64,000 nt of DNA from Phlebopus portentosus (GCA_037892935.1 JAYXKI010000015.1:1-64000); one strand, 5' to 3'; shown: positions 41,197-57,422, counted from the stretch's first letter. Numbers and translations: made by a program. Notes: generated by a model from the sequence alone, not told the origin.

Positions 41197-42889
41197 GAAT
41201 GAATGCTCAACATAAGCTGTAGAGATGGTGACTGTGAAGATGGTGATGGCTCGAGATCAAGTGGCGACTCGACACGTGAGTTAACCCTTCATCCTCACAT
41301 GCGTCGCTGCTCCTATCTCTTTGCCGTGATGCCTCATCTCTCATGATGGTCCGTCCCCAGCAACTGGGGGTTCCCTCATGCCTGTAGGTGATGAGGGATT
41401 GGTGAGGATGAGGAGGGAACTGTGGACAAGTGATGAGAGCTGCTGTGCAGGGAGATACTGCATACGAAAGACTACCGTCGTGTGTGTACACTCATGTTTC
41501 TCTGAGAGATGTTTCTGCGGCCCTGGCAGACACACTCAGTTTGGTTGTAGCAGGAGTGCATGATGGCTGAGCTGACCTTGTTCGCCCTTGCCCAGATATG
41601 ATTTTGGGTGACATTTCAGCAGAGGATGGTCACCGAGGTGGTTTCAAGTCTGATTGGTAGATAGTACATGTAATGTAGCTACACCCAAGCCTAACTCAGC
41701 TCAGCTACTGTCTTGGCTGAAAGCGCCTATGCTGCTGTCTTTTTAGCAGAAACAATCAGATTTTTTGGTGTCCGAATGCGTGAGTTATGACAGATGTAAT
41801 GAAGTAGGGGAGATTTCTGCGAGCAGGAGTGACAACAAACCACCCAGTTTCACTACCACAATCATGTCAGGGAGCCTTGAGGAGTTGCGTACAGGTGCCC
41901 ACTGGGCTGGCCTGATTTATCAAACTTGAATCAGATTTTTCCGGATGACGTTGGGCAAGCTATGATTTTTACACTGAACGGAGGGCATGACAAGGATTTA
42001 GCACAATGATGCTATCTTTTTAGTAGCGAAGTACATACTCAACAAAACCCAGACATTTTTATATGTACTGGAGCGCATTTTCGAGCAGGTTTTTTACATG
42101 GTTATATCAGATTTTTATGTGCTGTATTGACTGAGATATTCGTTTTTTTTTTTTTTTGCTCATCCAGGATGCACTATGCATCAAAAATACACGTGATTTT
42201 CCAAATTGCCAACAATTTTGCAATTAGCTGTAATATTGCAAAGGACTACCTCAGACTCTGTAGCACAGCATACGTGTTACGTATACCCGTAACTGCGCTT
42301 TCAAGCACCGCCACTTTGTTCCGTTTTGTTTGATGACCGCCCAGTCACGTCACTCATCATCGTGACCACCTTGGTTGCACTCGCGTGCATGTACGTGTAA
42401 GCCTCCATCCGAATACAACGACCACCGTCAGGTCTTCACCGGTTCTTCAATACATCAACACGTTGTCAGGGACACGCCTCACACGTCGGATGCACACCCA
42501 TCGTCGTCCCGCCAGAAGCAATCCTCACATCTTCACCGTCTGAAATGAGCGTTAAAGGTCCACTGGGCACCACATCCGTCCCTTTTAAGCCCTTCACGCG
42601 ACTCACCTTTCCCGAACCTCGTGCTCTATCTGTTGCAGTCGAGGACAGAGGTGTGAAGAAGCAACGACAAATGTAGGGAACGACACGTACACTAATAAAC
42701 AACGCGACCACCGGAATGGCCCAGGAACTCAGCGTACACTTGTATCTCATTGGTGTGGCATATCGTACAGCGTTGGAAGATGACCCGAGAAGGACTACGG
42801 AAGGAGACAGTGGAAAGTGTCTGAACATGAAGCACGGGGCGGGACACTTCCAGCTACCACTACTATCGTCGTAACGGGTCAACGGATCT
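41197..42889. other. Mostly AT-rich non-coding segment
   Basis: No gene supported. It includes a T-run at 42145-42160, and at about 42190-42232 a segment ending AATTTTGCAATTAGCTGTA that is shared with 14164-14206 in opposite orientation. It may include the flank of the Tc1-like element and, in its last part, unrecognisable upstream exons of the TPR-like pseudogene. Confidence 0.45.
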
Positions 42890-45800
42890 GTCGAGCCAAC
42901 TGTATAGAGAGAGAGCTTGAGGAGATCCGAACTACCTTCGAGGCATACCGAAAGGAAATGGACGTCGATGCTGTCAAGCTTCGCAAAGAGGTTCTTCAGT
43001 ACCATCATGAATCCAGCCAGTCGAGTGTGGCGCTCGAAGGCTAACGCGAGGATTGAGTGAGTTTATTCTCTTTTTGTTCTCATCGGGTCAAGCTCACCAT
43101 TTGGGTCAGAGCGGCATCGCATGGCTCGGGAATATCCTGCAGGAGCGAGAAGCTCAAAATCTTCGGAAACGAAACCAACAATCGCACGATCAGTACACAC
43201 GTCTGGATATCGTATGCAACTATGCTGCCGAGGGTTTAGCCTCTGCTGATACCCAGATCGAGCGATTGCAGAACGAATGCGCCAATTTTTGTGCGAAAAA
43301 GAAGATCCGGGAGGTGCGTATCCGTTAGTTAGCTCGTCTTGTGATTCATATTAACTGGAGATATAGAATGTGCAGACTCGACTAATTGATGAGAACAAGG
43401 TTCTGTCTCTAGAGCGGTCTGGCATGACGGACTTGATTGTCAAGGTTCAGAAAATGGACAATGACATTGACAAGGCGAACGGAAGTGATGAGAAGATTTG
43501 GAAGATTTGAGTCCCAATTCCATGACCTGGAGAGCCAAAGCGTAAGTGCTCCTCTATATAGCGTTTGCTTTGGCGTAGTAGCACTCAATTTTGAATGCTC
43601 TAGTCAGGATCTTCGAACTCAGCTTTCCCGCGAGCGTGACACAGCTCGACAAATTTAATTGCAGAAGGATATCGAAGCTCAGGAACTGCGAACTAAGATT
43701 GATCACTCCGTAAGTCAGATTCTTCTGAAAATGTCTTCTATGTCACTGAATACTATGGTAGGTGGAGAACTTGCCAAGGGCCAGAGAGTCTCTTGTTGAG
43801 GCTGAGACAAGTCGGAAACACCTACGAGAACCGGTGGATGAGCTTGTTAAGCAGGTGCAGATGAATGCTGAAAGGATTGCCATTCATGAGCGACGTACTG
43901 ACACTTCACGTCCACCCGCCGGCGAGGACGGCTCAGAGCAGGAACTCAAGGTTGAAGTTGCCGTACTCCGGTAAGTTTGACCGTATTTTTGTATTCACTG
44001 GTCATTGACTTTCTTGGTACCTCTTAGGGCTGCAATGAATGTCGCCGAAGCTGATCTTGCCTCTGCACGCGGTCATGTGTAGCAGTTCCAGGCTAGTGAA
44101 GCTGCTCTGCAATGACTGTCTGCCACGCATGATGAGTATGAGGCGTCGACCGAAGCTCAGATTGCTGATCTTCATCATATCTAGGCCGAACGGAGGTGCT
44201 TGAGGAGAAACTATCATCTGTGCAGGATGAAATCACTCGACTAAGTACGCAGAACGGCGATTTCCTGCAAAGACTCGAAAAGGAACATGAAGTGTTCGCT
44301 CAGGACAGAAAGATGCTGGAGGGCACGGTTATTGATATCACCAACGCTGAGATGGGATCACGCACCGGTCAATCATTTCATGAGAACGAGATACGAGAGC
44401 AGATGCAACATGCCAAGGCGGGTCCATTATGATGTCAAGAGCATCAATGAACCTAATCTCTGTATAAAGGCTGCTGAAGAGAAATATTCTCGCGAATTGT
44501 CGCTCATGCCGAGTCGATCGAGGTCGTAGACGCTTTCAAGAAGGAGCTCAGTGAGGCGCGGGCTTCTTACGTGAGAAGACGATTCAAGCTGAGACTGCTC
44601 AGGCGAACTTGGAACCAACAGCAAGAAGTTCTTTATAAGGAGATTGCAGATCTCACAGCTTGGTAAACACAGCTCTTCGTTCACATCTTCATAGATCTCT
44701 AAGCGAGAATACAGTCGCAAAGACCTTGTGGCACGAATAGTCTGCTTCACCAGCACCTGGAGTCCGTCAGCTCACAACTTCTCGTATACGTCAAGCTGCG
44801 TATTCAAACATGAACGTGCCAGAGTCGGGTGGCGGTGATGATGTGGATGGACGTATGGCGGAGAGGAAACTGTTGATCTTCAACTGGAGCTCTTTAAGCA
44901 GGAGAACGCACGGCAAAAGACATAGGTTGACCATCTCAGCCAGGTTCTTGAAGAAACACGGACGGCACTGTCATGTAAGTCTGTACCGTTCTGCTTATCC
45001 TTGCCATGCATTGTAATTCATCCAGCAGGAGCGTGAAGAAGCGGCGAAGCTATCAGTAATTCTGCTGAGCATGCCGAACTGCTGGATAGGATTGACCAGC
45101 TCAACATTCTCCGTGAAAGCAACGCGACGCTTCGTGCAGAGTGTGAAGCACAGGTTCGCAAAGCACGCCAGCTTGAGACGACGCTCAATCGCCCCCAATC
45201 GGAATTGAAGACGCAAAGAAGACGCAAAGACTATTCGTGTTGAGCTTGATGCCAAGAATGCTCAGATTCAACGGCTTGAAACCGAGGGCCGTCAATGGAA
45301 GGAACGGAATGCTCAGCTTCTTATGAAGGCAAGTGAACTGATCCGTATTTAAAGTATTTATACTTGAAGGCTTATTGATAACGATTAGTACGATCGTATT
45401 GGCCCGAACGACGTCCAAGCTCTCAAAGACGAGATCGAAGACTTACAGATTGATCTCTGTAAGGCCGAAGAAGAGAAGGCTGCTTATACTACCGAGAAGG
45501 ATGCACGGACTAAACTTGTATGTTTGGCACACTCTCTGAACAGACGCATCGCTGCCCAATTGATCTTACAGTTTGAGGACACGCAGGTTATACACTCGCC
45601 GACTTCCGAACGAAATACTCGTCTCTAGGGCAGGAACCTCGCGACCGATCCGGGCAACTGAATCATTATATTTTCAAGTTGAAAGAGACTGTCGCTGAGC
45701 TGCGAAGGCAAGTCAAGGGCCTGTCCGACGAAAAGGAACGCCTCGCCAATCAGGTAGCCGCAGCGGCGACACCATCGGATTCAAATGTCGAGGTGGAGTC

Positions 45801-46180
45801 GTTGAGAACACAACTGGCGGTTGCCGTCCAGGAGAAAGAGACATCGGCGGAGTTACTAGCCGAATTGAGCAAAGTGGCGAAGAGTGCCTGCGATTACGAG
45901 GCTGCTTTGGTGAGTGTACTAAATTTTGATTGTCAGCGACATTTGTCCAGTCTGCTCTCCGTGAGGAAAGGGCCAAGTTATTCGCGGAGAAAGCTTCTGG
46001 ACAAACCGACGTTGCAGCGGTTGAAAGCACCGATGTCGCCCAAGTTCGACAGCAGCTTGAATCTGAGAAGGTGGAGCTTACAAAGGCTCGAGACGACGCC
46101 CTCGCACGTGCGAAGAACGCGGAAGAGTGCGCTCTCAAGGCATTGCATGGAGTCAGGAATTTCCGTCTGCAGAATGTAAG
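42890..46180 (+). pseudogene. TPR/Mlp1-like nuclear basket coiled-coil gene, degraded
   Basis: A series of plus-strand coiled-coil exons separated by short GT-AG introns. Recognisable stretches are ERELEEIRTTFEAYRKEM (about 42905), DQYTRLDIVCN (43190), EEKYSREL (44475), ILRESNATLRAECEAQVRKA (45110) and KYDRIGPNDVQALKDEIEDL (45389). The last two fit TPR/Mlp1/Mlp2, filament proteins of the nuclear-pore basket. Stops and frameshifts occur in most exons (for example TAG and TGA near 44080-44120), and the N-terminal and C-terminal thirds are missing. The host must have another copy if this function is essential. The family assignment is from memory of conserved phrases and could be another long coiled-coil protein. 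Confidence 0.6.
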
Positions 46181-47216
46181 TTGTTGCCTTGGTTCTTATC
46201 TTGAAATTCTCTCATCACTGAATTAATTAGAAGTTCCAGGCGCGCATTGCTTAGAATGAAAAGCGCAAGATCGCTGATGCAGAGAAGCTTGCTATCTCGT
46301 TGATATCATTGAACTCGTTCTAGCCCTCGTCAAGCGAGTCCGTACCTCTGTACAAAGGCTCGGATTTAGACAATGTTCTACCTAGCATGGGAAGCGAGAC
46401 ACTCATACCGGGACGATATTTGCGCGCCTTACGTACCTTAGTCGACAGTCCAGCAGTCACCCGCGTGCCTCATCCAGTCGGACGGCCGATTTCAACCTTG
46501 ATGCGTGATGAATCCAGTATCCGATGTAGTAGTCTGTCTGTGCTAGCGAAGGTTCAGCATGGCAATTGGTTGATGGATCATTTGGCAGTACACAATTATA
46601 TCAATTGCTTTCTACTGAGGTGGGCGGCGGTCTCTCGAAGCTCAGGCACGAGATTTGCATGCGACGTGGCGGTAACGGGCTACTCCGCAAGTGTTTGAAG
46701 TGTAATATTACAGTAGATGATATAGTATCCTCTGATGAATCTCTTCAACTGATGCTATATTAATCTACTCGATTGTACAGTTAATCTGTCTATTTAATTT
46801 TCATGTAGCATCTTCACACTTGACATACACAAAGCTATGGTAGATTCAGTTTTCAGGCCTGACTGAACAATCTTGTATATTCTTGCTATCACAACTACTG
46901 TAATCTATCGGACAACCTCTAGAATCCCATGGAACGCAGTGAATGGCTGTATCGATCAGAAAAGAATCTAATGCTTCGGTGATTCCCGGGTCACGCTTGT
47001 AATCAAAATGTAAACTGTGACACGCTCGTTTTCCTTTTTGCGCGGAACAGACAATTTCTTACGGAATCGTAATATTGAATAAAGCATTATATGCATGCAT
47101 GCAAACCCTCCTTCCTAAAGCACGGGGGTTATTCATGGTACATAGCTGTGAGGAGTGTCGAAATTTTACAGAATTTATTACCCATTCCTGAAACAATAGC
47201 TTTCCGATGAAGTCAA
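46181..47216. other. AT-rich intergenic segment
   Basis: No gene supported. A plus-strand frame at 46387-46698 has no recognisable motif. The rest is AT-rich with many stops. Confidence 0.45.
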
Positions 47217-50200
47217 TTAAATTACATGCCTACCACACAAACAGGAGTACAACATTTTGGTATATTCATTATGCTTCAAGCGTCTTTCAACTGACTCGCA
47301 TTCTTCCCGATACAGCGTCTCCGCACGCTCAAGCAGATCATTGAAGTCATCCCCTGATTCAGAACAAAAGTCACATAGACCATTCACTACGGGACCTACT
47401 GCGTTGCGAGAGATTTGGTAGTCGTGCTGAAAATCTTCGCTACCAATCCAAGCGGGGGGGTCCTCCGGCTCCGGAGCCAACTTCGGAGCTAGTCGGTCAA
47501 CGTGCACAACAATCACCAGCAAGGTAGCTACTTCGGAAGGTGACGCTGACGAGTGAAGCTGATCTAGTGATTTATGAGCTAGGACATGAATGTACTCATA
47601 TCTTAACTTCGTACCTCGGGTCCCATTACAAAGACGTTCAGCAAAGCTACAGACAGCTTTCATTAGAAGAAGCGGAGCGACACGATGCTCTGCGTTGGAC
47701 ACTCTAAATCCTATATAATGCTCAAGCACTAGTGCCCGGAGGGTATCCTCGAGATGAGCGTACGAGTAGAAATGTCCACCAAAGCAAACGGAAAAGTCTC
47801 CTGTTATAACCAGGTGGCTCGTACCAGGCCTCATTATACTTTTTGGGAACTGTCAGCATGGGCTCTTACGGGCTTTTGAGAGGACTTACAAGACATCGCC
47901 CTGGCGAAGAATCAACGCATCAGTGTCGACGGCTTCTTTATCTCCAGCCCACGCAGGACACTGCTTTGGCTCACGTGGCAAGAACCAGACCATTACGCCC
48001 TTGCAGATATAGATGAAGGTGCTCAATCCTCCAGCATCTATACGCCAGTCCGACCACGCGGACAAACCACTTATAATCACGCAACGTTTACCAAACTCCC
48101 GAGTACTAAGCTTTGTCCAAAATTTGACCGATTCCTTACCCACCGCGAAGGTATCTCGGTAATAAAGAGGCTTAAAATCATCGAATGGTCTGAGATTCGC
48201 CGCCCGTCAGTACAAAGTAAAACTCATGAAAGATTAAATTTACGAACAGAGGGAATAAGTCTTCTGAAGTAGGGATGTCAAGGAAGCTTAGCACCCGCAG
48301 CGTAGGGGCTTGCGATTCTTTTTCAATGGAAAACGAAACAGCGCGCTCTTTAATAATAGTTCCCGATGTGCTTTCGCGCTTCTTCGATTTTGATTTTGCG
48401 CGCCGACCTTTCTGATCTCGTGAAGCGCGATCCCGTGACATAAGGGCCTCCTGAGAACTCCCCGCTTCAGAGCGCTCACCGACGGAAGCACAATAGGCAT
48501 CCCAGCTCTGGACGAACTCGGCCCAATGCTTAATATATTCATCCACGCTAGATCGAACCATACGATACGAAGCGCGCTTTCCCCGTTGATTAACCTTAGC
48601 ACTAATCGGAAGTGTTGTGCAGTCTATGGGAAACTGTCAGGAGGTGTCTTGGCAATCAAGTGAAGTCTTCTACCTCGTGCCGTAAGAGGTGCATTGACAT
48701 CGACAATCTCTTCTAATTTTTTCCAATCGAAACCATAAATAGCACCTTCAAGGAACGCCGTCGTATCTGCGAGTCGAGAGCATCTGACGAGATGGATATT
48801 TTTCCTCCTTCGCAACACTTCTGATGGATCCTCGGTCCTCCATTGATCGCTAGTGAAGCAGACGATAGTCACATACACGGGTGCCTTCGTGAGATCATAA
48901 CGAAAGTTTGTGTTCAACATCCGTTTTATAAGCAGCCGCTGCTCGGAATAACTATCAAGTCGGAATGGCTGAATCGTGCATATGTCACTCTCACCTGCCG
49001 GTCCCATACCGGTATCTTGACAGCAACTGGTCGCCAACACTGACCATTCGATAATGCAGACGGTATAACCACATCCTTCTCCCGCAACCATCGCTCAGAC
49101 GAACGGAGAGACGGGTCCGATATAGCTGGAATATCATGCAAACTCAGAGAGTAGCAGGACAACTAAGAATTTGCGAGTAAGTTCTAGAGGCCGTAACACT
49201 TGCATAGAATGCACCCTACATTCAGGGGAGCAAGCTCCCAAACGTTTCTTAAACTCAGAGCATGGCAACGGTTATCAAGGCTATTGATCTTTTCGATTTC
49301 GATTTCCTCCTCATCAGGGAGTCCGATGAAGCTGCTCCTAGCCCTTATTGGATCATCCTCTGTCAAACTGCCAAACAAGCGCAGAACTTCCGAATCAGAG
49401 CACTGCCCTGCTGTTTCGTGATGACCTGGAGCTTCCGGCACTTCATCGATCGAGTTGTGGGATATACTCAGGGCCTGAGTGAAGACCTCAGTCGTATCAT
49501 TTGACGGCCCCGGATCCTCACTTCCGTTGGATCGATGAGACGCCTGCGAGTCAGGGGTCGGGATGGCAGCGCCAAGATAGCGCAAAGGTTGCGAATTGTC
49601 TTCGAATGCGTTGATAGAGCGCGGGAGCTGAAGAGATTCATCCATTGCGTCGTGTACCGGGGCCGCAAATCGAGAGTTTGCATCAGGAGCGATGTAATCG
49701 TTTTGTTGAAATATCCGGACGGGACAATGGTGAGATGTCATGCAAGTAACCTCATTACCATCGCATATCGTCGTATTGGTGTTCGCTACATCGCCAGTCG
49801 GGTCTGATGTGACATGGTATAAAGGTGGTGCCGCGACAGATGTCCTGTTTAAAACCATCGAATCATTTCCTCCGTTCCCGAGGGCACGGGGACTGCCAAG
49901 GAATATCCTTTTTGCAGGGGTAATATCTCTCTCTGTCGACTCAGAACTAGAGTCTTCAGACTCCGGTGTCAAAGCGTTCCTGTCTTCGGCCAGCTGCTTT
50001 CCATGCTTCCTTTTTCGGGGCTTCTTCGAATCCCGTGACTCACGATCAGAACGCACATGGCTGTTGTTCCCCTCTACGTGGTTGCCAACACGCTCGACCT
50101 TGCGTGCAGTACCATCACTCAAAGCTGTGGTGTACCACTCCGGATTGAGCACATCGACAGGCTTTTTCTGGACAACTCGGGCAATGTGGCGTATTACTCT

Positions 50201-52118
50201 TACCAAAGGCTCGTTCTGATCCTCAGCTTCCTTTCGAATTTCCTGCCATTCCTCGTGAGTCATCGCGGGTGTCATCTCGTGCTTCTGTTTCTCCTTGAGA
50301 TCGATGCACTTTACACGCCAATTCGAGTCGTGGACGCACTTTTTGGGTCACTTCGAGATTGCACCCTCTACGAGGCTCTGGAGATAGACTCTGCGTCTCA
50401 TTTCCAGAGTCCGAATGAATGGATGAGACACTCTGCTCTGGAGAGACACAGCCGGCTGCACCGGAGAAATAGATCGCATGACAACCTCAAGGGCGAATGC
50501 TGAGATCTCACCTTCTGGAAGTAAGGATTCCAGCCGACCTGGCTCCGGCAAATGTCTTGAAGCAATACCTTCCTGAAAACGCTTATTACGCCAGGTAGTC
50601 ATAAGCTCGAGCATCCGTTGTTCGAACACAACGGGTCCCCTGAGTGCCATCTCGATGACGATGTTCATCAGACTACGTTCTTGAACTGAACGAACAGCAT
50701 CTGGCTTGAGACGAGGGAGCGTGATAGCCTGAAGGAATAAGTGACAGGAATTCAAATTTACGACGTCAAAACTCACCTGAGCGATGCAATACATGGGTAT
50801 GCGGTTGCGGGCATTGCTAGTTAAGGCATTCCCGTTCAGAAGGCAGAAAGGCGAGACTGCGCAAGCCATGTACAAGGCGCGCAGAACAGGGAAATCGCCG
50901 TCTTCGCTTCTTAGAAACGATGGAACGTCCATTCCGCATTCTTCCCTGAATCAGGTGAGCAATGAACCTGTGCTGTCGAGCGTTGATAGATGACTTGCAT
51001 CAGAAGTTTAGAAAGTCTTTTGTAATCTGGTAGAAGAGCATTTTGCCTGGACGAAAAGAGGTCGAGACCTCTCTTATATAAGGCACCGTAAAGCTGAGCG
51101 ACGAAAAAATAAAGAATGATCTAAACATCGAGCTCACCAACATTAGAGCTCGCAGTCCGAGGGCTGCATGACAGAAATTATTAAAAATCGTGTTCATTTT
51201 TGCCGCGGAGTGCGTCTGTCTAACGCTTCGAATTAGTGAATGCATAATATTGTCCCGATTTCCACCTGAGTGGCCATTAGCACGCAGAGCGACGTCGATT
51301 GTATGCTGAGCTGCTGGACGAAAGCTAGTGCAATTCGCGAGAGAAGAGCTTTGGTCCGGAGCGACTCCAACACCCACATTCGAGTCCCCCGGGTACTCAT
51401 CAGCACCATCCTCCTCCATCTCATAGTCAGCGGATGTGCTTACAAACCCATTACGACTTCCTATTTCCAGCAGGCTCTGAGCCGCCGAGGTATCGCGTAG
51501 AAGTATACTAGCATCGCTTCCCAAGGCGCATTGTCGAGGAAACAAAGTGTCTCCCTGGCTATCGTGATATGACTTGTCCCACAAATCGAGAAACTTGTCC
51601 ATTGTCTGATCCCAGAATAAATAGCATTCCCACGCTTTTCGTAGGCATTGCGGTACGTCCTTTGTTGGCTCGACAATAGGTTTGTGAGAACGTCGTCGGT
51701 CCGCTTCGCTGTTGTCGATCGCAAATATTGTTCTATCAAAGACAACGCACAATAGGAGGCCGTGCAACCATTCATTGCTCATGCGAGGTTCGATAACATG
51801 GTGCCAAGCTGCCCTCGCTAGAGACCGATCTCTAGTTGAACTTGAGTTCAGACTGGCGACCAGACGGCGGTTGAAGTCATGGACGCATCCGTATAATCCT
51901 CTAACGAGTGCATGCCTGTTGTTCTTCTGGTCCGGGTCACCAAGAAGCGCGCAAGAAATAACGGTGTGCCACCTTGTAGCTTTATTCCAATACTCGATGG
52001 ATACGCCAACTGGCGTAAGAAGGATGGCTGCGTCGATTCTTGTGCGGGTCACCTCGTCGTCCTTAGGTCCTAAGCACATCGAACTTGTCATCTCATCGTA
52101 CATTGAAAGGGCAGACAT
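47217..52118 (-). pseudogene. Large JmjC-domain gene, damaged
   Basis: Reverse-strand pieces with compatible introns: 52118 to about 51150 (unknown N-terminal domain), 50932-50348, 50275-49184 (low-complexity), 49160-48660, 48561-48240, 48180-47888 and 47840-47217. The last two form a JmjC cupin like fungal KDM2-type oxygenases: FDDFKPLYYRDTF, then SDWRIDAGG, then after a 54-bp intron RPGTSHLVITGDFSVCFGGHF. JmjC enzymes need His-x-Asp and a later His for Fe(II); here the first His is Arg (WRID). Lesions include TGA at 50350-50348 and an apparent frameshift near 48550. Related multi-copy genes sit among transposons in mushrooms. I rate it a pseudogene or catalytically dead paralogue. Confidence 0.55.
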
Positions 52119-52372
52119 CGCAGTGAATAATCGTCGTTAGAGTATGTATCGCCTCGAGAGTCAGCCTCAGCGTGGGTACACTTGATGAGTGCTGGTCATT
52201 GTGAGCTCAGACGTGCAGGAGCGTGCAAGCTAGATTCGCGGAAATTACTGACTGGAAAAGAGCCAACCGTAACGTGTAACACAGGGTCGGATATGTTACA
52301 ACCGATCACACTCACTGCATATTGGAGGTCCCTAACACGTGCCTGTGTAGCCGTACGTACCTAAGTTCCTTA

Positions 52373-52502
52373 CACAGCGGGCAGAATTCTGTTTCTGAGC
52401 CGCTTAAATAGGAAACAGAATTGGAAAGCTCGCCTCTGATTGGCTGGATTCCAGTTCCGGATCAAGTTTTTGAGGCTCGGAAAAAGGGTTTTGCCCCAGG
52501 TG
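52373..52502 (+). mobile_element. MITE with CACAG..GGGCAGAA ends, degenerate copy
   Basis: 130 bp matching 57185-57314 in the same orientation with scattered changes. Its terminal repeats are eroded (CACAGCGGGCAGAA and TTTTGCCCCAGGTG). No clear target duplication remains. Confidence 0.75.
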
Positions 52503-52546
52503 TTATCTACGCAAAAATCTGTCTTACATCACACAGAAAATTTGTG

Positions 52547-52711
52547 TACAGGTGGGTACAAAAAGTCTTTGGCCCCCCTGTTTTAGGAAGGTGATTTGCA
52601 TGCCTTCTCGGGAAACGAACACCCGTGCCGACATTGAGCAAGTACCATACATAGCATGCAAATCCTCCTTCCATAAACAGGGGGGCCGAAGACTTTTTGT
52701 ACCCACCTGTA
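52547..52711 (+). mobile_element. Mariner-like MITE at the outer end of the left arm
   Basis: Flanked by TA on both sides and built of inverted ends: CAGGTGGGTACAAAAAG at 52549 and its complement ending at 52709, with imperfect inverted similarity over about 58 bp. TA target duplication and terminal CAG fit Tc1/mariner non-autonomous elements. It has no coding capacity. Confidence 0.8.
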
Positions 52712-53041
52712 GAACAAGATACGTTACGTACACAGATATATGCATTTCTGTGTAGATCACCCAACATAAAAGTCCGTATAGTTTTGTCTAGCTGACGTGG
52801 TGCTTGATTAGATTTTGAGAGTTGATATATAAAAACTAGACTAGATCTGTATAAGCGAACTATGTAAATCTACACAGATCTACGCATGCGAGACTGTGAG
52901 TGACGAGGTCAGACGAACTTAGATGCATTTTGACGTGTCGTCCTCTTTGTCTCTTGCCACCACTAGTACTGTCATGCCACTCTATCCACCCCCAGCACCT
53001 ACAAATCATCTCCGTCCCTGCTTCATCCACCTCATTTATGA

Positions 53042-54440
<1,399 letters not shown>

Positions 54441-54589
54441 TTCATTTGTTGTGGAACTATCATCTAGAAAATGGGCTCAAATATGTTTTCGATAATTTCC
54501 TAATAAAGATTTAAATTTACATAAATGGAAATCAGATTTTTTTGGGTGTTGCGCTAGAGAGCATAAATATACGGGAAATATATGACAAA

Positions 54590-54629
54590 CTACACAAAAC
54601 TACACAAAACTACACAAGACTACACAATT
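54590..54629 (+). repeat. 10-bp tandem repeat TACACAAAAC, four units
   Basis: TACACAAAAC, TACACAAAAC, TACACAAGAC, TACACAATTG in the inner part of the left arm; mirrored at about 55100-55138. Confidence 0.85.
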
Positions 54630-54831
54630 GAGCCTAAGTGATACACACAAAACTACGCAGATGGTCTTTTTAGCAGAGCTAGATGGTTCGTGCTAATCCT
54701 GAAAGTTCAGGAACTTACAATCTAACAGCGAATCCGTGTAGGTAAGCTACATTTCCCATATAGTCGGGTGTTTTGTCTCTTAACAGCAGACTACACGGAC
54801 CCGTGATAATCGTGTCAATACACAGTGACTG

Positions 54832-54897
54832 TCAAGGTTTTCTGAACACGCTGTAAGAGTCTATATATTTTTTTTGAAGCGATGTTGTGCTTCTGAG
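54832..54897. other. Spacer at the palindrome centre
   Basis: About 66 bp of unpaired sequence including an AT run, between the two arms. I see no inverted symmetry inside it. Confidence 0.8.
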
Positions 54898-55287
54898 AGT
54901 CACTGTGTATTGACACGATTATCACGGGTCCGTGTAGTCTGCTGTTAAGAGACAAAACACCCGACTATATGGGAAATGTAGCTTACCTACACGGATTCGC
55001 TGTTAGATTGTAAGTTCCTGAACTTTCAGGATTAGCACGAACCATCTAGCTCTGCTAAAAAGACCATCTGCGTAGTTTTGTGTGTATCACTTAGGCTCAA
55101 TTGTGTAGTCTTGTGTAGTTTTGTGTAGTTTTGTGTAGTTTGTCATATATTTCCCGTATATTTATGCTCTCTAGCGCAACACCCAAAAAAATCTGATTTC
55201 CATTTATGTAAATTTAAATCTTTATTAGGAAATTATCGAAAACATATTTGAGCCCATTTTCTAGATGATAGTTCCACAACAAATGAA

Positions 55288-56686
<1,399 letters not shown>

Positions 56687-57016
56687 TCATAAATGAGGTG
56701 GATGAAGCAGGGACGGAGATGATTTGTAGGTGCTGGGGGTGGATAGAGTGGCATGACAGTACTAGTGGTGGCAAGAGACAAAGAGGACGACACGTCAAAA
56801 TGCATCTAAGTTCGTCTGACCTCGTCACTCACAGTCTCGCATGCGTAGATCTGTGTAGATTTACATAGTTCGCTTATACAGATCTAGTCTAGTTTTTATA
56901 TATCAACTCTCAAAATCTAATCAAGCACCACGTCAGCTAGACAAAACTATACGGACTTTTATGTTGGGTGATCTACACAGAAATGCATATATCTGTGTAC
57001 GTAACGTATCTTGTTC

Positions 57017-57181
57017 TACAGGTGGGTACAAAAAGTCTTCGGCCCCCCTGTTTATGGAAGGAGGATTTGCATGCTATGTATGGTACTTGCTCAATGTCGG
57101 CACGGGTGTTCGTTTCCCGAGAAGGCATGCAAATCACCTTCCTAAAACAGGGGGGCCAAAGACTTTTTGTACCCACCTGTA
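57017..57181 (-). mobile_element. Mariner-like MITE at the outer end of the right arm
   Basis: Mirror copy of 52547-52711 with TA at both ends. Confidence 0.8.
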
Positions 57182-57184
57182 TAT

Positions 57185-57314
57185 CACAGGGGGCAGAATT
57201 ACGTTTCTGAGCCGCTTATATAGGAAACAGAATTGGAAAGCTCGCCTCTGATTGGCTGAATTTCAGTTCCGGATCAAAATTTTCAGGTTCGGAAATAGGG
57301 TTCTGCCCCCTGTG
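57185..57314 (+). mobile_element. MITE with CACAGGGGGCAGAA terminal repeats
   Basis: 130 bp with perfect 14-bp terminal inverted repeats (CACAGGGGGCAGAA and TTCTGCCCCCTGTG) and a 5-bp duplication TATAT (57180-57184 and 57315-57319). It inserted right at the outer TA of the palindrome. The superfamily of its parent is not evident from the ends. Confidence 0.85.
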
Positions 57315-57422
57315 TATATGTTTTTTCAGTCGTCGGCATTGCACGTGAAAACCACGTGCCCAAAATTTTATATATGGACTCTGTATGACTCCTCCTTAGA
57401 CCAGCCTGCTTCGATCTCACAA

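Noticed and set aside
42466..43008. Reverse-strand 180-codon frame
   Set aside because: It overlaps the first recognisable coiled-coil exon of the plus-strand TPR-like pseudogene and has no motif.
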